Shown one piece after another: positions 1 to 8,460 of a stretch of 9,670 nucleotides of DNA. The notes under the pieces were generated by a model. It did not search any database and had not been told where the DNA came from. It was given only the letters and a program-made list of their open reading frames with translations. Both the position numbers and the translations under genes were made by a program. Position 1 is the first letter of the stretch. Every line of letters begins with the position of its first letter. The stretch comes from Armatimonadota bacterium (lineage in GTDB: Bacteria; Armatimonadota; Fimbriimonadia; Fimbriimonadales; Fimbriimonadaceae): contig JAEYWW010000181.1 in assembly GCA_023428805.1 (NCBI GenBank), positions 1 through 9,670 on the forward strand. Reading direction: 5' to 3'.

Positions 1-106
1 CTCCTCGAATGATCTTTCGTTGATCTGATAGGATTAGACCCCTGCGAATCTAAGACTGCCGTAAAGCCTCTCTAGGGGCGATGATAGAAAGTTGTAAGAA
101 TCGCTA
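1..106. other. Intergenic, no gene seen
   Basis: This is the stretch downstream of the kdpE-type gene on the minus strand. I see no open reading frame of note and no convincing terminator; the only stem near the stop is a short, bulged GCC/GGC pairing around positions 65-80 without a T run. The first eight bases read CGAGGAG on the minus strand. This could be the ribosome-binding site of a further minus-strand gene starting just outside the window, but that cannot be verified here. Confidence 0.5.
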
Positions 107-808
107 TTACACGACCAGTCGATAACCCACATGCGGCTCTGTGAGGAGCATCTTCGGGTTGTTCGGCTCCGCTTCGATCTTCCGCCGCAGGTAGCCCATA
201 TACACGCGGAGGTACTGCGCCTCCTCCGAATATTCGGAGCCCCAGACTTCCGCCAAAAGCTGGCGATGGGTCACAACTTTGCCCGCATGTTTGACCAGCA
301 TTGCGAGCATCTTGTATTCAAGAGGCGTCAGGTGAATCTCCACGCCTCTGACATGAACGCGGCGCGCAGAGAAGTCGATTTTGAGGTCTCCCGCTTCAAA
401 AATAGGATCCACGACATCCTGCCGGACTGCATGACGCAGGGCCACCTTGATGCGGGCGAGAAGCTCGCCGACGCTGAAAGGCTTGGTCACATAATCGTCG
501 GCGCCCTCTTCCAAACAGGCGATCTTCTGATTCTCCTGCCCCTGTCCCGAAATGACGATGATCGGAACCTGCGACCACTGGCGGACAGTCGTGATGATGT
601 TGACGCCGTCCCCGTCGGGGAGGCCGAGGTCGAGAAGGACAAGGTCGGGCCGCTTTTCGGCGATCAGGTCGAGCCCGGCCTTGGCGCTTTCCGCCTCCAC
701 CAGCCTGTAATTCGCGTCCGAACCCGTCAAATAGCTCTTGAGCAAATGCCGGATTGCCGGATCATCCTCGATGATCGCAATCATGATCGGCGTGCCCGCA
801 TCGCTCAT
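107..808 (-). CDS. kdpE: KdpE-type response regulator (OmpR/PhoB family)
   Basis: This is a DNA-binding two-component response regulator of 233 residues, the usual length for the family. The receiver domain (about 9-127) has the acidic pocket E14-D15-D16, phosphoacceptor D60 within LDLGLPDGDG, switch residue S87 and conserved K109. The winged-helix DNA-binding domain covers about 137-233. LDLGLPDGDG, HLTPLEYK and YLRVYMGYLRRKIE are close to the E. coli KdpE versions, so the KdpE subfamily assignment is good. Classical KdpE, phosphorylated by KdpD, activates the kdpFABC potassium transporter; neither kdpD nor kdpFABC is in the window, so the partner kinase and targets are unknown. No Shine-Dalgarno precedes the ATG. 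The start overlaps the stop of the upstream small gene as ATGA, so translation is probably coupled. An internal ATG (codon 9, position 784) is an alternative start. The location behind acs suggests, but does not prove, a link to acetate or carbon metabolism. Confidence 0.9.
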   Translation of the reverse strand: MSDAGTPIMIAIIEDDPAIRHLLKSYLTGSDANYRLVEAESAKAGLDLIAEKRPDLVLLDLGLPDGDGVNIITTVRQWSQVPIIVISGQGQENQKIACLEEGADDYVTKPFSVGELLARIKVALRHAVRQDVVDPIFEAGDLKIDFSARRVHVRGVEIHLTPLEYKMLAMLVKHAGKVVTHRQLLAEVWGSEYSEEAQYLRVYMGYLRRKIEAEPNNPKMLLTEPHVGYRLVV

Positions 809-974
809 GTTGTAATGATAGATTGTTTCTCAGGGGGCACGCTATCGGGATTATTACGAGTGGGAGTAATGGTCACTCCAATTTCGCGGACGCCCTCCAG
901 CGCATACCATCGGTTGACATTCACACCATACAATGTCCCGATCTCCGAGATCGCTTCTTCGCTCAGCCGCGCCA

Positions 975-975
<1 letters not shown>
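805..975 (-). CDS. Small protein of 56 aa between acs and kdpE, unknown
   Basis: This is a 57-codon frame with a GTG start at 975 and a TGA stop at 805-807. The start shares one base with the acs stop (TAGTG). The stop overlaps the kdpE start as ATGA. An AAGGAGGGG ribosome-binding site lies four bases upstream, inside the last acs codons. Such tight packing is typical of a real, translationally coupled operon gene and fills the whole acs-kdpE gap. The protein begins VARLSEEAISEIGTLYGV: a likely amphipathic helix (about 3-15), then a short hydrophobic, strand-like middle ending in GVTITPT, then a proline- and polar-rich tail. There is no signal peptide, membrane segment or cysteine. I do not recognise the family. 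It might be a small partner of the downstream regulator or simply a coupling cistron. Existence is well supported by signals, not by homology. Confidence 0.72.
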
Positions 976-2933
<1,958 letters not shown>

Positions 2934-3045
2934 GGATGAAGCCAGTTTATCCGAGCAACTTGCCCCACCATAGCAACGCGGATTGCCACCGCACAAAAAT
3001 GGGCGCAGATTGAAGCACGACTGTGTCATGCACCACTCTCAGGGC

Positions 3046-3732
3046 TCAGTGGCCGGCGCCCGCCGCCTGACCAAGGGCCGGGATCATCGCGCGGAGGCCG
3101 CCGACCAGCATCTCCACTGCAATCGCTCCCAGAACCAGGCCCATGAGTCGATTCAGCACGTTCATTCCGGTGCGGCCCAGTTTCGGCGCGATCCAAGTGG
3201 CGCCCGCGAAGATGCCGAATGAGACCAGCACGACGAACGCGATCATTCCGACAATCAACGCCTTGTCGGCGGGAAGTTCGGCTTTGTTCATGTAGATCAG
3301 AACCGAACTGATCGCTCCGGGACCGGCCATCAGAGGGATTCCCAGAGGAACGATGGCAAGCTCGCGACGGCTGATCGCCTCGCTTCCCTCTTCGGGTGTC
3401 TGCTTGGTCCGGCTCGGCTTTGCATTGAGCATATCGAGCGCCATCAAGAAGAGCAATACCCCGCCGATCACGCGAAAAGAGTCGATTGAGATGCCGAAAA
3501 GTTTCAGGATCACGTCGCCGAGAAACGCGCTGCAGATCAGGGCGACAAAGCAGGTGAGCGAGGCGAGCAGGGCGATGCGTGTCCGATGATCCGAGTGCCG
3601 CGCGGTCAGAGCCAGGAACATGGGAGCCGTGCCGATGGCGTCGATCATCACCAGAAGCGAGATCGTCATCTTGGCCAATTCGGCAGTCGTCAGCACGCTC
3701 GCTAGTGTACGGGCGATTGGGTGGCACACCAT
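3046..3732 (-). CDS. marC: MarC-family integral membrane protein
   Basis: This is a 228-residue inner-membrane protein of the MarC/YchE (UPF0056) family. Its transport activity is not settled in the literature; the old link to multiple antibiotic resistance was withdrawn. Six hydrophobic segments fit the family: about 14-41, 52-78, 82-101, 124-148, 158-183 and 190-218. Family signatures seen are VMIDAIGTAPMFLAL, GGVLLFLMALDML, VPLGIPLMAGPGA and NRLMGLVLGAIAVEMLVGGL. A charged loop between helices 3 and 4 (about 103-123) is normal. The ATG at 3732 lies 21 bp after the comM stop, with no Shine-Dalgarno, so coupling to comM is likely. A GTG at 3696 (codon 13) is a possible alternative start that would still leave helix 1 intact. 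Confidence 0.92.
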   Translation of the reverse strand: MVCHPIARTLASVLTTAELAKMTISLLVMIDAIGTAPMFLALTARHSDHRTRIALLASLTCFVALICSAFLGDVILKLFGISIDSFRVIGGVLLFLMALDMLNAKPSRTKQTPEEGSEAISRRELAIVPLGIPLMAGPGAISSVLIYMNKAELPADKALIVGMIAFVVLVSFGIFAGATWIAPKLGRTGMNVLNRLMGLVLGAIAVEMLVGGLRAMIPALGQAAGAGH

Positions 3733-3753
3733 CGCTGGCGTGGGACTTCGGCT

Positions 3754-5262
3754 TCAGGCGTAGTCGCCGCGATATTGGACGGCTTCGCTCAGATGAGTCT
3801 TCGTCACGGCGTCGCTCTCCGCAAGGTCAGCGATGGTGCGGGCGACTTTGATGAGGCGGTCGAAGACACGGGCGGAGAGATTCATTCGGGCCGCGACAAG
3901 ACGCATGAATTCATGGCAGTCGTCGTCCATCGCAACCAGATCGCGCAGTTCCCGCGGACTCATTTTTGCGTTGACTTTGGCTTTTCCAAACCGGCTGGTC
4001 TGCCTGTCCCGCGCCCGCACCACTCGTTCACGGATTGCGGAAGACGGCTCCCCGGGCTGCTGGCGGATCAATTCTTCCGGCTTCAGCCTTGGAACGGTGA
4101 TCTGAAGGTCAATTCGGTCGAGCAAGGGACCGCTGATCTTCGCGCCATACCTCTCGCACGCTCCCGCTCCGACACATTGCGCCTCGGCATAGCCCTTGAA
4201 GCCGCATGGGCACGGATTCATCGCGCCGATCAGAACACATTCGGCGGGAAACGTGACGCTGGCCGTCACTCGGGAGACAGTCACCACGCCGTCTTCCAAT
4301 GGCTGACGCAGCGCCTCCAGAACCTCGCGATTGTATTCCGGCATTTCGTCGAGGAAAAGCACGCCGTAATGCCCCAGCGACACTTCGCCCGGTTTGGGAT
4401 TCTTGCCTCCTCCGACGATGGCCGCATAGCTGGTTGTGTGGTGGGGCGAGCGAAACGGACGCTCCCAGATCAGCCCCTCACGCCCGCCCTTCTGCCCGCT
4501 GGCGGAATAGATGCGCGTGACCTCGATGCTCTCCTCAAGCGTCAGCGGCGGGAGGATGGTTGGCAATCTTCGAGCCAGCATGGTCTTTCCCGAACCCGGC
4601 GGCCCGGTCATCAAGACGTTGTGCCCGCCTGCGGCGGCAATTTCGAGGGCACGGATGGCGTGCCTCTGCCCTTTGAGATCGCTGAAATCCACCTCATAGC
4701 GGGCCTCCGGCTGGATCTCCTCTCGGGTGAATTGATACGGCTGGATCAGCATGGAGCCGTTCATCATTTCGACCGCATCCAGGAGCGTGCTGACTCCGTA
4801 GACTTCGACCCCTGGCGCCACGGCTGCTTCGGAGGCGTTCTTCAAGGGCAGGATCAGGCGTTTCGACTCACGCTGGTGAGCCATGAGGGCGATGTTGACG
4901 GAGCCGTCGATGGGGCGAACCAAACCGTCGAGCCCCAGCTCACCCACAAAGATGCAGTCCTCAAGAGACTGAAGCGGCACCTGGCCGGACACCCCGAGAA
5001 TCGCCATCGCGATGGGAAGGTCGAGAAGCGGCCCCTCCTTGCGGATGTCGCCCGGGGCGAGGTTGCAGACGACTTTTGTGTTGGGGAAATCCAGGCCGGA
5101 GTTGCGGATCGCGCTTCTGACTCGAACCTGGCTCTCCTTGACCGCAGCGTCCGGGAGTCCGACCAAGTGGAATTCTGGCTGCCCTTTGATCAGGTCGACT
5201 TCGACGACCACAGGCAATGCGTCTATGCCCGAAAGAGTGGCGGCATTCACCTGCGCGATCAT
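3754..5262 (-). CDS. comM: ComM/YifB-type Mg-chelatase-like AAA+ ATPase
   Basis: This protein has 502 residues from the ATG at 5262, matching the length of YifB/ComM (about 506 in E. coli). In naturally competent bacteria ComM is a hexameric helicase that promotes branch migration during integration of transforming DNA. In others its role is unclear. The start is set by MIAQVNAATLSGIDALPVVVEVD, which matches the usual N-terminus; an in-frame extension to 5352 has no family resemblance. Order: N-terminal ChlI-like domain (1-about 165), Walker A GPPGSGKT (220-227), PFRSPHHT (269-276), Walker B VLFLDE (301-306), sensor motif GAMNPCPCG (346-354), and GPLLDRIDL with the likely arginine finger (378-386). 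Four cysteines (351, 353, 363, 369) form the metal-site-like insert known in the family. A C-terminal helical lid follows. It is probably the first gene of a minus-strand unit continuing into marC. No competence genes lie beside it here. Confidence 0.95.
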   Translation of the reverse strand: MIAQVNAATLSGIDALPVVVEVDLIKGQPEFHLVGLPDAAVKESQVRVRSAIRNSGLDFPNTKVVCNLAPGDIRKEGPLLDLPIAMAILGVSGQVPLQSLEDCIFVGELGLDGLVRPIDGSVNIALMAHQRESKRLILPLKNASEAAVAPGVEVYGVSTLLDAVEMMNGSMLIQPYQFTREEIQPEARYEVDFSDLKGQRHAIRALEIAAAGGHNVLMTGPPGSGKTMLARRLPTILPPLTLEESIEVTRIYSASGQKGGREGLIWERPFRSPHHTTSYAAIVGGGKNPKPGEVSLGHYGVLFLDEMPEYNREVLEALRQPLEDGVVTVSRVTASVTFPAECVLIGAMNPCPCGFKGYAEAQCVGAGACERYGAKISGPLLDRIDLQITVPRLKPEELIRQQPGEPSSAIRERVVRARDRQTSRFGKAKVNAKMSPRELRDLVAMDDDCHEFMRLVAARMNLSARVFDRLIKVARTIADLAESDAVTKTHLSEAVQYRGDYA

Positions 5263-5472
5263 CGGCGGGAGGATACCAAGATTGGAGCAGCAACAAACTT
5301 GGGACTTTTCAACGTTCTTCATCCCCGGCAGTCCATCTACGGCTGCCTGCATAATAAATGCACGAAAATATCAAGAAATGACTCACGATATACGTCAATC
5401 AACCTGCCATGTTGTAGAAGAATTTCAATAGGAAAAGCCTGCAATCGGCAATCTTTGGGTAAGGTGCCCCTC
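5263..5472. promoter_or_regulatory. Divergent intergenic region (comM / exported protein)
   Basis: These 210 bp separate the minus-strand comM start from the plus-strand start at 5473, and must hold promoters for both directions. Positions about 5348-5440 are clearly AT-richer than the flanking genes. A perfect inverted repeat TGCAT-N5-ATGCA sits at 5348-5362 and could be an operator. On the minus strand TTGATA (about 5375) followed by an AT-rich stretch is promoter-like, but its spacing to a -10 candidate is short. I cannot place either promoter with confidence. Confidence 0.4.
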
Positions 5473-6357
5473 ATGATGATCGCCGGTCTTTTCCTTGCGA
5501 GCTTGACGCAGAGCGCGGCTCCCACCGTCGAGCCAGGCTCAATCTACGGAATGAAAACCTATGTCAGCAACCCTGATTTTGGATTTCTTCCTGACAAATA
5601 TGTCGTCGCTTTCCCGCCCGACGACATTGAGCAGTTCAAGATGCACGTCTTGAAGGATTCAACAGAGGTGATGAGTGATGGGTTCTATGCCACCGACACA
5701 CCTTATCCGAACTTCAAGGTACTTCGATGCAAGACCCCAACGATCAACCTGCCAGAGGCAGGCGACTATGTGATTGAGTTCCGCAATGGCGGTCAACCTG
5801 TGAGCCGCCTGCCTTTCACTATCAAGAAAAATCAGTCAGGTGATGAGTTCAACACGAAGCACTCGTGGGACTTCATCACTCCGATGGACAAAATGGGAAG
5901 CCTCTCTTTCAGCAATACTGAGGACGACCCCCAGGCATGGTTCAACTTCTGGCAAGCCCCCGGACGCGAGGGCATCGCGCTCCGCAGCACCGCGACGATC
6001 CGATTGAGTCACAACGGGAAGGAAATTGCCCACACCCTGCCTCATATGTTCCAAGAGTCGGAGAACAAGCGCATTGGCCTTAAATTGATGCAGATGCCGG
6101 TCACGGGACGCGCCGCTTTCACCAAGAAGCATCTTCTGAATGTGAATGGCCCAGTAACGGCCACGGTTGTTGTCAATGGAAAGACAGTTCGCAGCTTCAC
6201 CTGGAATGTCAGCGGCGGCAAGATCACAGTTCATCCCCGAAGCGCATCCGATCACTCACCTCGCACAAACTACTGGATGCCGCGACGTCTCGCAGGCGCC
6301 GCAGAGGGACGTCAATTCTTCCATCTTGAAGAACAATATTGGACGGAGAGCAAGTAG
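5473..6357 (+). CDS. Exported protein of unknown function, two beta-rich domains
   Basis: This is a 294-residue protein I do not recognise. The frame is open far upstream (antisense to comM), but that part is a shadow. The ATG at 5473 has AAGG eight bases upstream (5461-5464) and directly begins a hydrophobic stretch MMIAGLFLASLTQSAA. This looks like a short signal peptide cleaved near residue 16. Starting instead at GTG 5464 or TTG 5455 would add a lysine-bearing n-region and make a more classical signal, so the true start may be slightly upstream. The mature part looks like two immunoglobulin-like beta domains: about 20-115 (ends NLPEAGDYVIEFRNGGQ then LPFTIKK) and about 130-260 (WDFITPMDKMGSLSFSN to SFTWNVSGGKITVH). 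A tail rich in Arg, Tyr, Trp and Phe follows. It is probably periplasmic or surface-exposed. No enzyme motif is visible. It stands alone, 158 bp from the next gene. Confidence 0.75.
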   Translation: MMIAGLFLASLTQSAAPTVEPGSIYGMKTYVSNPDFGFLPDKYVVAFPPDDIEQFKMHVLKDSTEVMSDGFYATDTPYPNFKVLRCKTPTINLPEAGDYVIEFRNGGQPVSRLPFTIKKNQSGDEFNTKHSWDFITPMDKMGSLSFSNTEDDPQAWFNFWQAPGREGIALRSTATIRLSHNGKEIAHTLPHMFQESENKRIGLKLMQMPVTGRAAFTKKHLLNVNGPVTATVVVNGKTVRSFTWNVSGGKITVHPRSASDHSPRTNYWMPRRLAGAAEGRQFFHLEEQYWTESK

Positions 6358-6399
6358 CCAAGCAAACAGCTCTTGAGGATCATTCTTTATTCGTCGTCC

Positions 6400-6460
6400 A
6401 ATCAATGAGGCGTAATCTGAACGGGGAATATTCGCGCCTCCAGAAGGCGATAGATTGATT
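6400..6460. repeat. Nested inverted repeat, intergenic
   Basis: AATCAATGAGGCG (6400-6412) has both of its halves repeated in inverted orientation downstream: CGCCTC at 6435-6440 and ATTGATT at 6454-6460. The two arms are not continuous on the right side (13 bases between them), so as RNA this would be a stem with an interrupted 3' side. It lies 42 bp after the stop of the exported protein gene. It could be a terminator-like structure or a protein-binding site, but there is no T run. The arms are short, so chance is possible. Confidence 0.35.
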
Positions 6461-6466
6461 TTGAGT

Positions 6467-6488
6467 GGCGTGCAGAGAGCTGCACGCC
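6467..6488. repeat. Perfect 9-bp hairpin upstream of 163-aa gene
   Basis: GGCGTGCAG (6467-6475) and CTGCACGCC (6480-6488) are perfectly complementary around a four-base AGAG loop. This is a very stable GC-rich hairpin. No T tract follows on either strand, so it is not a standard terminator. It ends 27 bp before the ATG at 6516, and would sit in the 5' leader of that gene. It would lie within codons if the GTG at 6465 were used. Confidence 0.6.
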
Positions 6489-6515
6489 ATTGCTGAAGGT
6501 GTATTATCAGCGCGA

Positions 6516-7007
6516 ATGGTTCTGCAGATCGCGCTTGAGCAGTTGGCGGAGACGATGACCCAGATGGGTGTCTCCGGGCCGGTGTTTGTCAGCGGACGCG
6601 GCTCCCACAGCTTCGTCACCGCAGCCGATCCATCCCGCAGTCTGCTGATCCAGTGCACGGCTCCCCGGAGCTGCGAGGAAATGAAGGGCTGGCTGGCAGA
6701 AAAGAAGATCGCATCGTTGGACGGTGTTTGGTCGCAGGATGGCTTGACCATTCCCTCGGCCACGACCAGCTTCTGGATAGCAGCGGTCGCCTACAAGTCG
6801 CAGGAGAGCAAGCCCGGGCTCTGGGTGGACGCCCTCCCCTTCAAACCCACCGTCGGCGATGTCTTGAACAAGATTTATGAGGAGTTTCGAAGCTCCGGGG
6901 ACATGGAGGGGATGAGTCTGGAGGAGTTCCTCCAGCGCACCGAACCCAACGTCATCATTCTTGATCCTGAAGAGCAGTCGCGATTTGCCTCGGATTGCGA
7001 GTGTTGA
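6516..7007 (+). CDS. Small soluble protein of unknown function (163 aa)
   Basis: I do not recognise this family. From the ATG at 6516 the protein has 163 residues. A GTG at 6465 would add 17 residues but would put a strong hairpin into the coding sequence. Neither start has a good Shine-Dalgarno (AAGG at 6496-6499 is too far from the ATG), so the start is uncertain. There is no signal peptide or membrane segment, so it is probably cytosolic. It opens with a helix (VLQIALEQLAETMTQM), followed by a mixed region with strands (GPVFVSGRGSHSFVTAAD, SLLIQCTAP, FWIAAVAYK). It ends with an acidic helical part (VLNKIYEEFRSSGD, MSLEEFLQR) and a Cys-Glu-Cys terminus. No catalytic motif stands out. A membrane protein gene follows 55 bp downstream on the same strand, and the two may share a transcript. 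Confidence 0.68.
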   Translation: MVLQIALEQLAETMTQMGVSGPVFVSGRGSHSFVTAADPSRSLLIQCTAPRSCEEMKGWLAEKKIASLDGVWSQDGLTIPSATTSFWIAAVAYKSQESKPGLWVDALPFKPTVGDVLNKIYEEFRSSGDMEGMSLEEFLQRTEPNVIILDPEEQSRFASDCEC

Positions 7008-7062
7008 TCGCTCCTAGCAGAATCTCCGCCGCCTGCTCTTATGTAATCAATTGAGAACAGTT

Positions 7063-7695
7063 ATGAAGTGGAAATGGCCGGAGATGATTGTTCCGCATGC
7101 GCCCCGGTGGCTGCGGTTCTTCTCGCTCATCTATTCCACTCGAAATCATCCAGGTGAAGTCAGTGGTCCAAGTGTTGCATGGTCGGAATCATCCTCGAAG
7201 ACCGACCAGCCCAAAACTTGGCCGAAGTTTTGGTTTTCACAGGTCGGAACCGCTTGGTCCATCCATGAATGCGTCGTCTGCATCCCGCTGGGAATGTTGA
7301 GTCCATTCCCGGCGAATCTGTTCTTTCTTGGCTTTCCAGTATTATTTCTTGTCTTCTTCACCCAACTTGGACTCCTCAGCTTGATTGGACGCTGGGGCAA
7401 GGAATTTGATGAGCAGAGCATCTCCGTCGGCGATGAAGGACTGGTTTTGACTCTGATCGACTCAGCAACGAATGAGGTGGCAGCTTACGCGCTTTATGCG
7501 TGGAATCGCATCGGTCGGGTGGAACTAGATGGCCCTCTACTGAGAATTCTCACTCGACGAGGCTGGGCAATGTTCGAAGAAGTGGTGCCGGAAGATGCGA
7601 GGCGGAAGCTCATTGGAATTCTTCCTGCATTAGAGGGGAAAGGGATTCGGGTTTTGGCGCACGAAACCAACCAGCTCTACGTGAATCCAGAGTAA
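7063..7695 (+). CDS. Membrane protein, YcxB-like layout, unknown function
   Basis: This 210-residue protein starts at the ATG at 7063; a TTG at 7051 is possible but adds only four residues, and no clear Shine-Dalgarno is seen. The N-terminal part (1-60) is basic and tryptophan-rich. Two hydrophobic segments follow: about 64-80 and 84-109 (ANLFFLGFPVLFLVFFTQLG). The C-terminal about 100 residues are soluble, with alternating strands and a WNRIGRV element, ending with a helix PEDARRKLIGILPAL. Two helices followed by a small soluble beta domain with a Trp-x-x-Ile motif resembles YcxB-like proteins; this is a layout impression, not a confirmed match. Its base composition is AT-richer than rplK or acs. 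It ends 163 bp before rplK and has no obvious terminator of its own. Confidence 0.72.
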   Translation: MKWKWPEMIVPHAPRWLRFFSLIYSTRNHPGEVSGPSVAWSESSSKTDQPKTWPKFWFSQVGTAWSIHECVVCIPLGMLSPFPANLFFLGFPVLFLVFFTQLGLLSLIGRWGKEFDEQSISVGDEGLVLTLIDSATNEVAAYALYAWNRIGRVELDGPLLRILTRRGWAMFEEVVPEDARRKLIGILPALEGKGIRVLAHETNQLYVNPE

Positions 7696-7858
7696 CCAGC
7701 GGACTTTAGTCGGGACAGGTTGAGGAGGTAACACTCGCGATCCGGTATCCTGCCCTACTGGTCTGAGGCACGCTTCCAACCGCTGACGACCAGATTTGCG
7801 ACCTTTTGGTGACTGTGCCCATCGGTTTGCGACCAGTTTTCAAAGAAAGAGAATTATC
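7696..7858 (+). promoter_or_regulatory. Structured leader/promoter region of rplK
   Basis: This non-coding stretch is expected to hold the rplK promoter and 5' leader. Several pairings are visible. GGGACAGG (7712-7719) can pair with CCTGCCC (7749-7755) with one bulged A. CTGGTC (7758-7763) can pair with GACCAG at 7788-7793, or alternatively with a second GACCAG at 7831-7836. TTTGCGACC occurs twice, at 7795-7803 and 7826-7834, 31 bp apart. A strong GAGGAGGT (7722-7729) has no start codon at proper distance. Ribosomal protein operons are often controlled by a ribosomal protein binding the leader (L1 for the rplK-rplA operon in E. coli). Whether this leader does so is inference. Confidence 0.4.
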
Positions 7859-8284
7859 ATGGCGAAGAAAATCACTTCCGTCATCAAGCTGAACATTCCT
7901 GCCGGCAAGGGCACGCCGGCTCCTCCGGTTGGTCCGGCCCTCGGTCAGGCGGGCATCAACATGATGGAGTTCCTGAAGAAGTTCAACGAAATGACCGCCC
8001 CGCAGATGGGCTTTGTCCTTCCGGTCAACATCACCGTTTTCGAAGACCGCTCCTACACCTTCATTGTCAAGCAGCCGCTCACCAGCGAGCTGATCAAGAA
8101 GGCCATGGGCATCGACAAGGGCTCGGGAGCGGCCGGCAAGACCAGCGCGGGCAAGCTCAGCAAGGAAAAGTGCCGCGAAGTCGCCGAACGCAAGATGGCC
8201 GACCTCAACAGCACCGACATCAATCAAGCGATGAAGATCGTCGCGGGCACGGCCCGCTCGATGGGCATTGACTGCGACGTCTGA
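7859..8284 (+). CDS. rplK: 50S ribosomal protein L11
   Basis: This protein has 141 residues, the standard length. L11 binds 23S rRNA at the GTPase-associated centre and takes part in factor binding and the stringent response; the site is the thiostrepton target in many bacteria. The N-terminal domain has PPVGPALGQAGINMMEF (22-38). The C-terminal rRNA-binding domain carries KMADLNSTDINQAMKIVAGTARSMGI (112-137). The ATG at 7859 is preceded by a modest AAAGAGAA. Codons are strongly C- or G-ending (ATC, AAG, GGC), as in highly expressed genes. It is not next to secE-nusG upstream or rplA downstream, its almost universal partners. A terminator follows directly, so it forms a single-gene unit. Either the operon has been broken in this lineage, or this is a second rplK copy. 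Confidence 0.97.
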   Translation: MAKKITSVIKLNIPAGKGTPAPPVGPALGQAGINMMEFLKKFNEMTAPQMGFVLPVNITVFEDRSYTFIVKQPLTSELIKKAMGIDKGSGAAGKTSAGKLSKEKCREVAERKMADLNSTDINQAMKIVAGTARSMGIDCDV

Positions 8285-8301
8285 TTCCTGGAGTGTCAGC
8301 A

Positions 8302-8341
8302 AAAAGTGGACTTTCCCAACGGAAGTCCACTTTTCTGTCTT
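8302..8341 (+). terminator. Intrinsic terminator of rplK
   Basis: AAAAGTGGACTT (8302-8313) and AAGTCCACTTTT (8323-8334) form a perfect 12-bp stem with a nine-base loop. The 3' arm ends in TTTT and is followed by CTGTCTTTT. It lies 17 bp after the rplK stop, which makes rplK a monocistronic unit. Because the A/T runs are symmetric it could work in both directions. Confidence 0.88.
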
Positions 8342-8460
8342 TTGGGACGAAAATTAGGTTCTTTGGTGCTCTTTCAGGAGTTTTCCACCGACAATTTTCA
8401 ATAAGTCCTAAATCTGGGTGTAATTGGGCACTGATTCACCTGTCTTAAGGAAGGAAGTAG
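8342..8460 (+). promoter_or_regulatory. Intergenic promoter region with strong RBS
   Basis: After the rplK terminator, this AT-rich stretch should hold the promoter for the exported protein at 8461. A weak candidate is TTTTCA (about 8394) with TGTAAT 18 bp downstream. The ribosome-binding site GGAAGGAAG (8449-8457) is strong. It lies three bases before the first ATG at 8461 and six bases before a second ATG at 8464, so either may be used. Confidence 0.4.

Noticed and set aside
60..106. Possible terminator after kdpE
   Set aside because: The only stem is about three to five pairs with a bulge and lacks a T run.
2934..3029. N-terminal extension of acs by 32 residues to an ATG at 3029
   Set aside because: The extension is Cys-rich and unlike Acs. 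Starting at 2933 gives the standard 652 residues.
5263..5352. N-terminal extension of comM by 30 residues to an ATG at 5352
   Set aside because: ComM proteins begin at the MIAQV-like sequence. The extension would run through the AT-rich promoter region and has no family similarity.
3721..5472. Plus-strand frame open from 3721 to 6357 that could be read as one 878-residue protein
   Set aside because: The part before 5473 is exactly antisense to comM, whose domains and length match its family fully. The antisense translation is rich in His, Arg and Asp with no domain, as expected for a shadow of GC-rich coding DNA. Only 5473-6357 is kept.
6467..6488. Rho-independent terminator for the exported protein gene
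   Set aside because: The stem is strong, but no T tract follows on the plus strand and it lies 110 bp after the stop. Kept as an unexplained hairpin instead.
7722..7760. Possible small gene after the strong GAGGAGGT at 7722-7729
   Set aside because: No ATG, GTG or TTG lies at a usable distance, and the frames close quickly. Mentioned only as part of the rplK leader.
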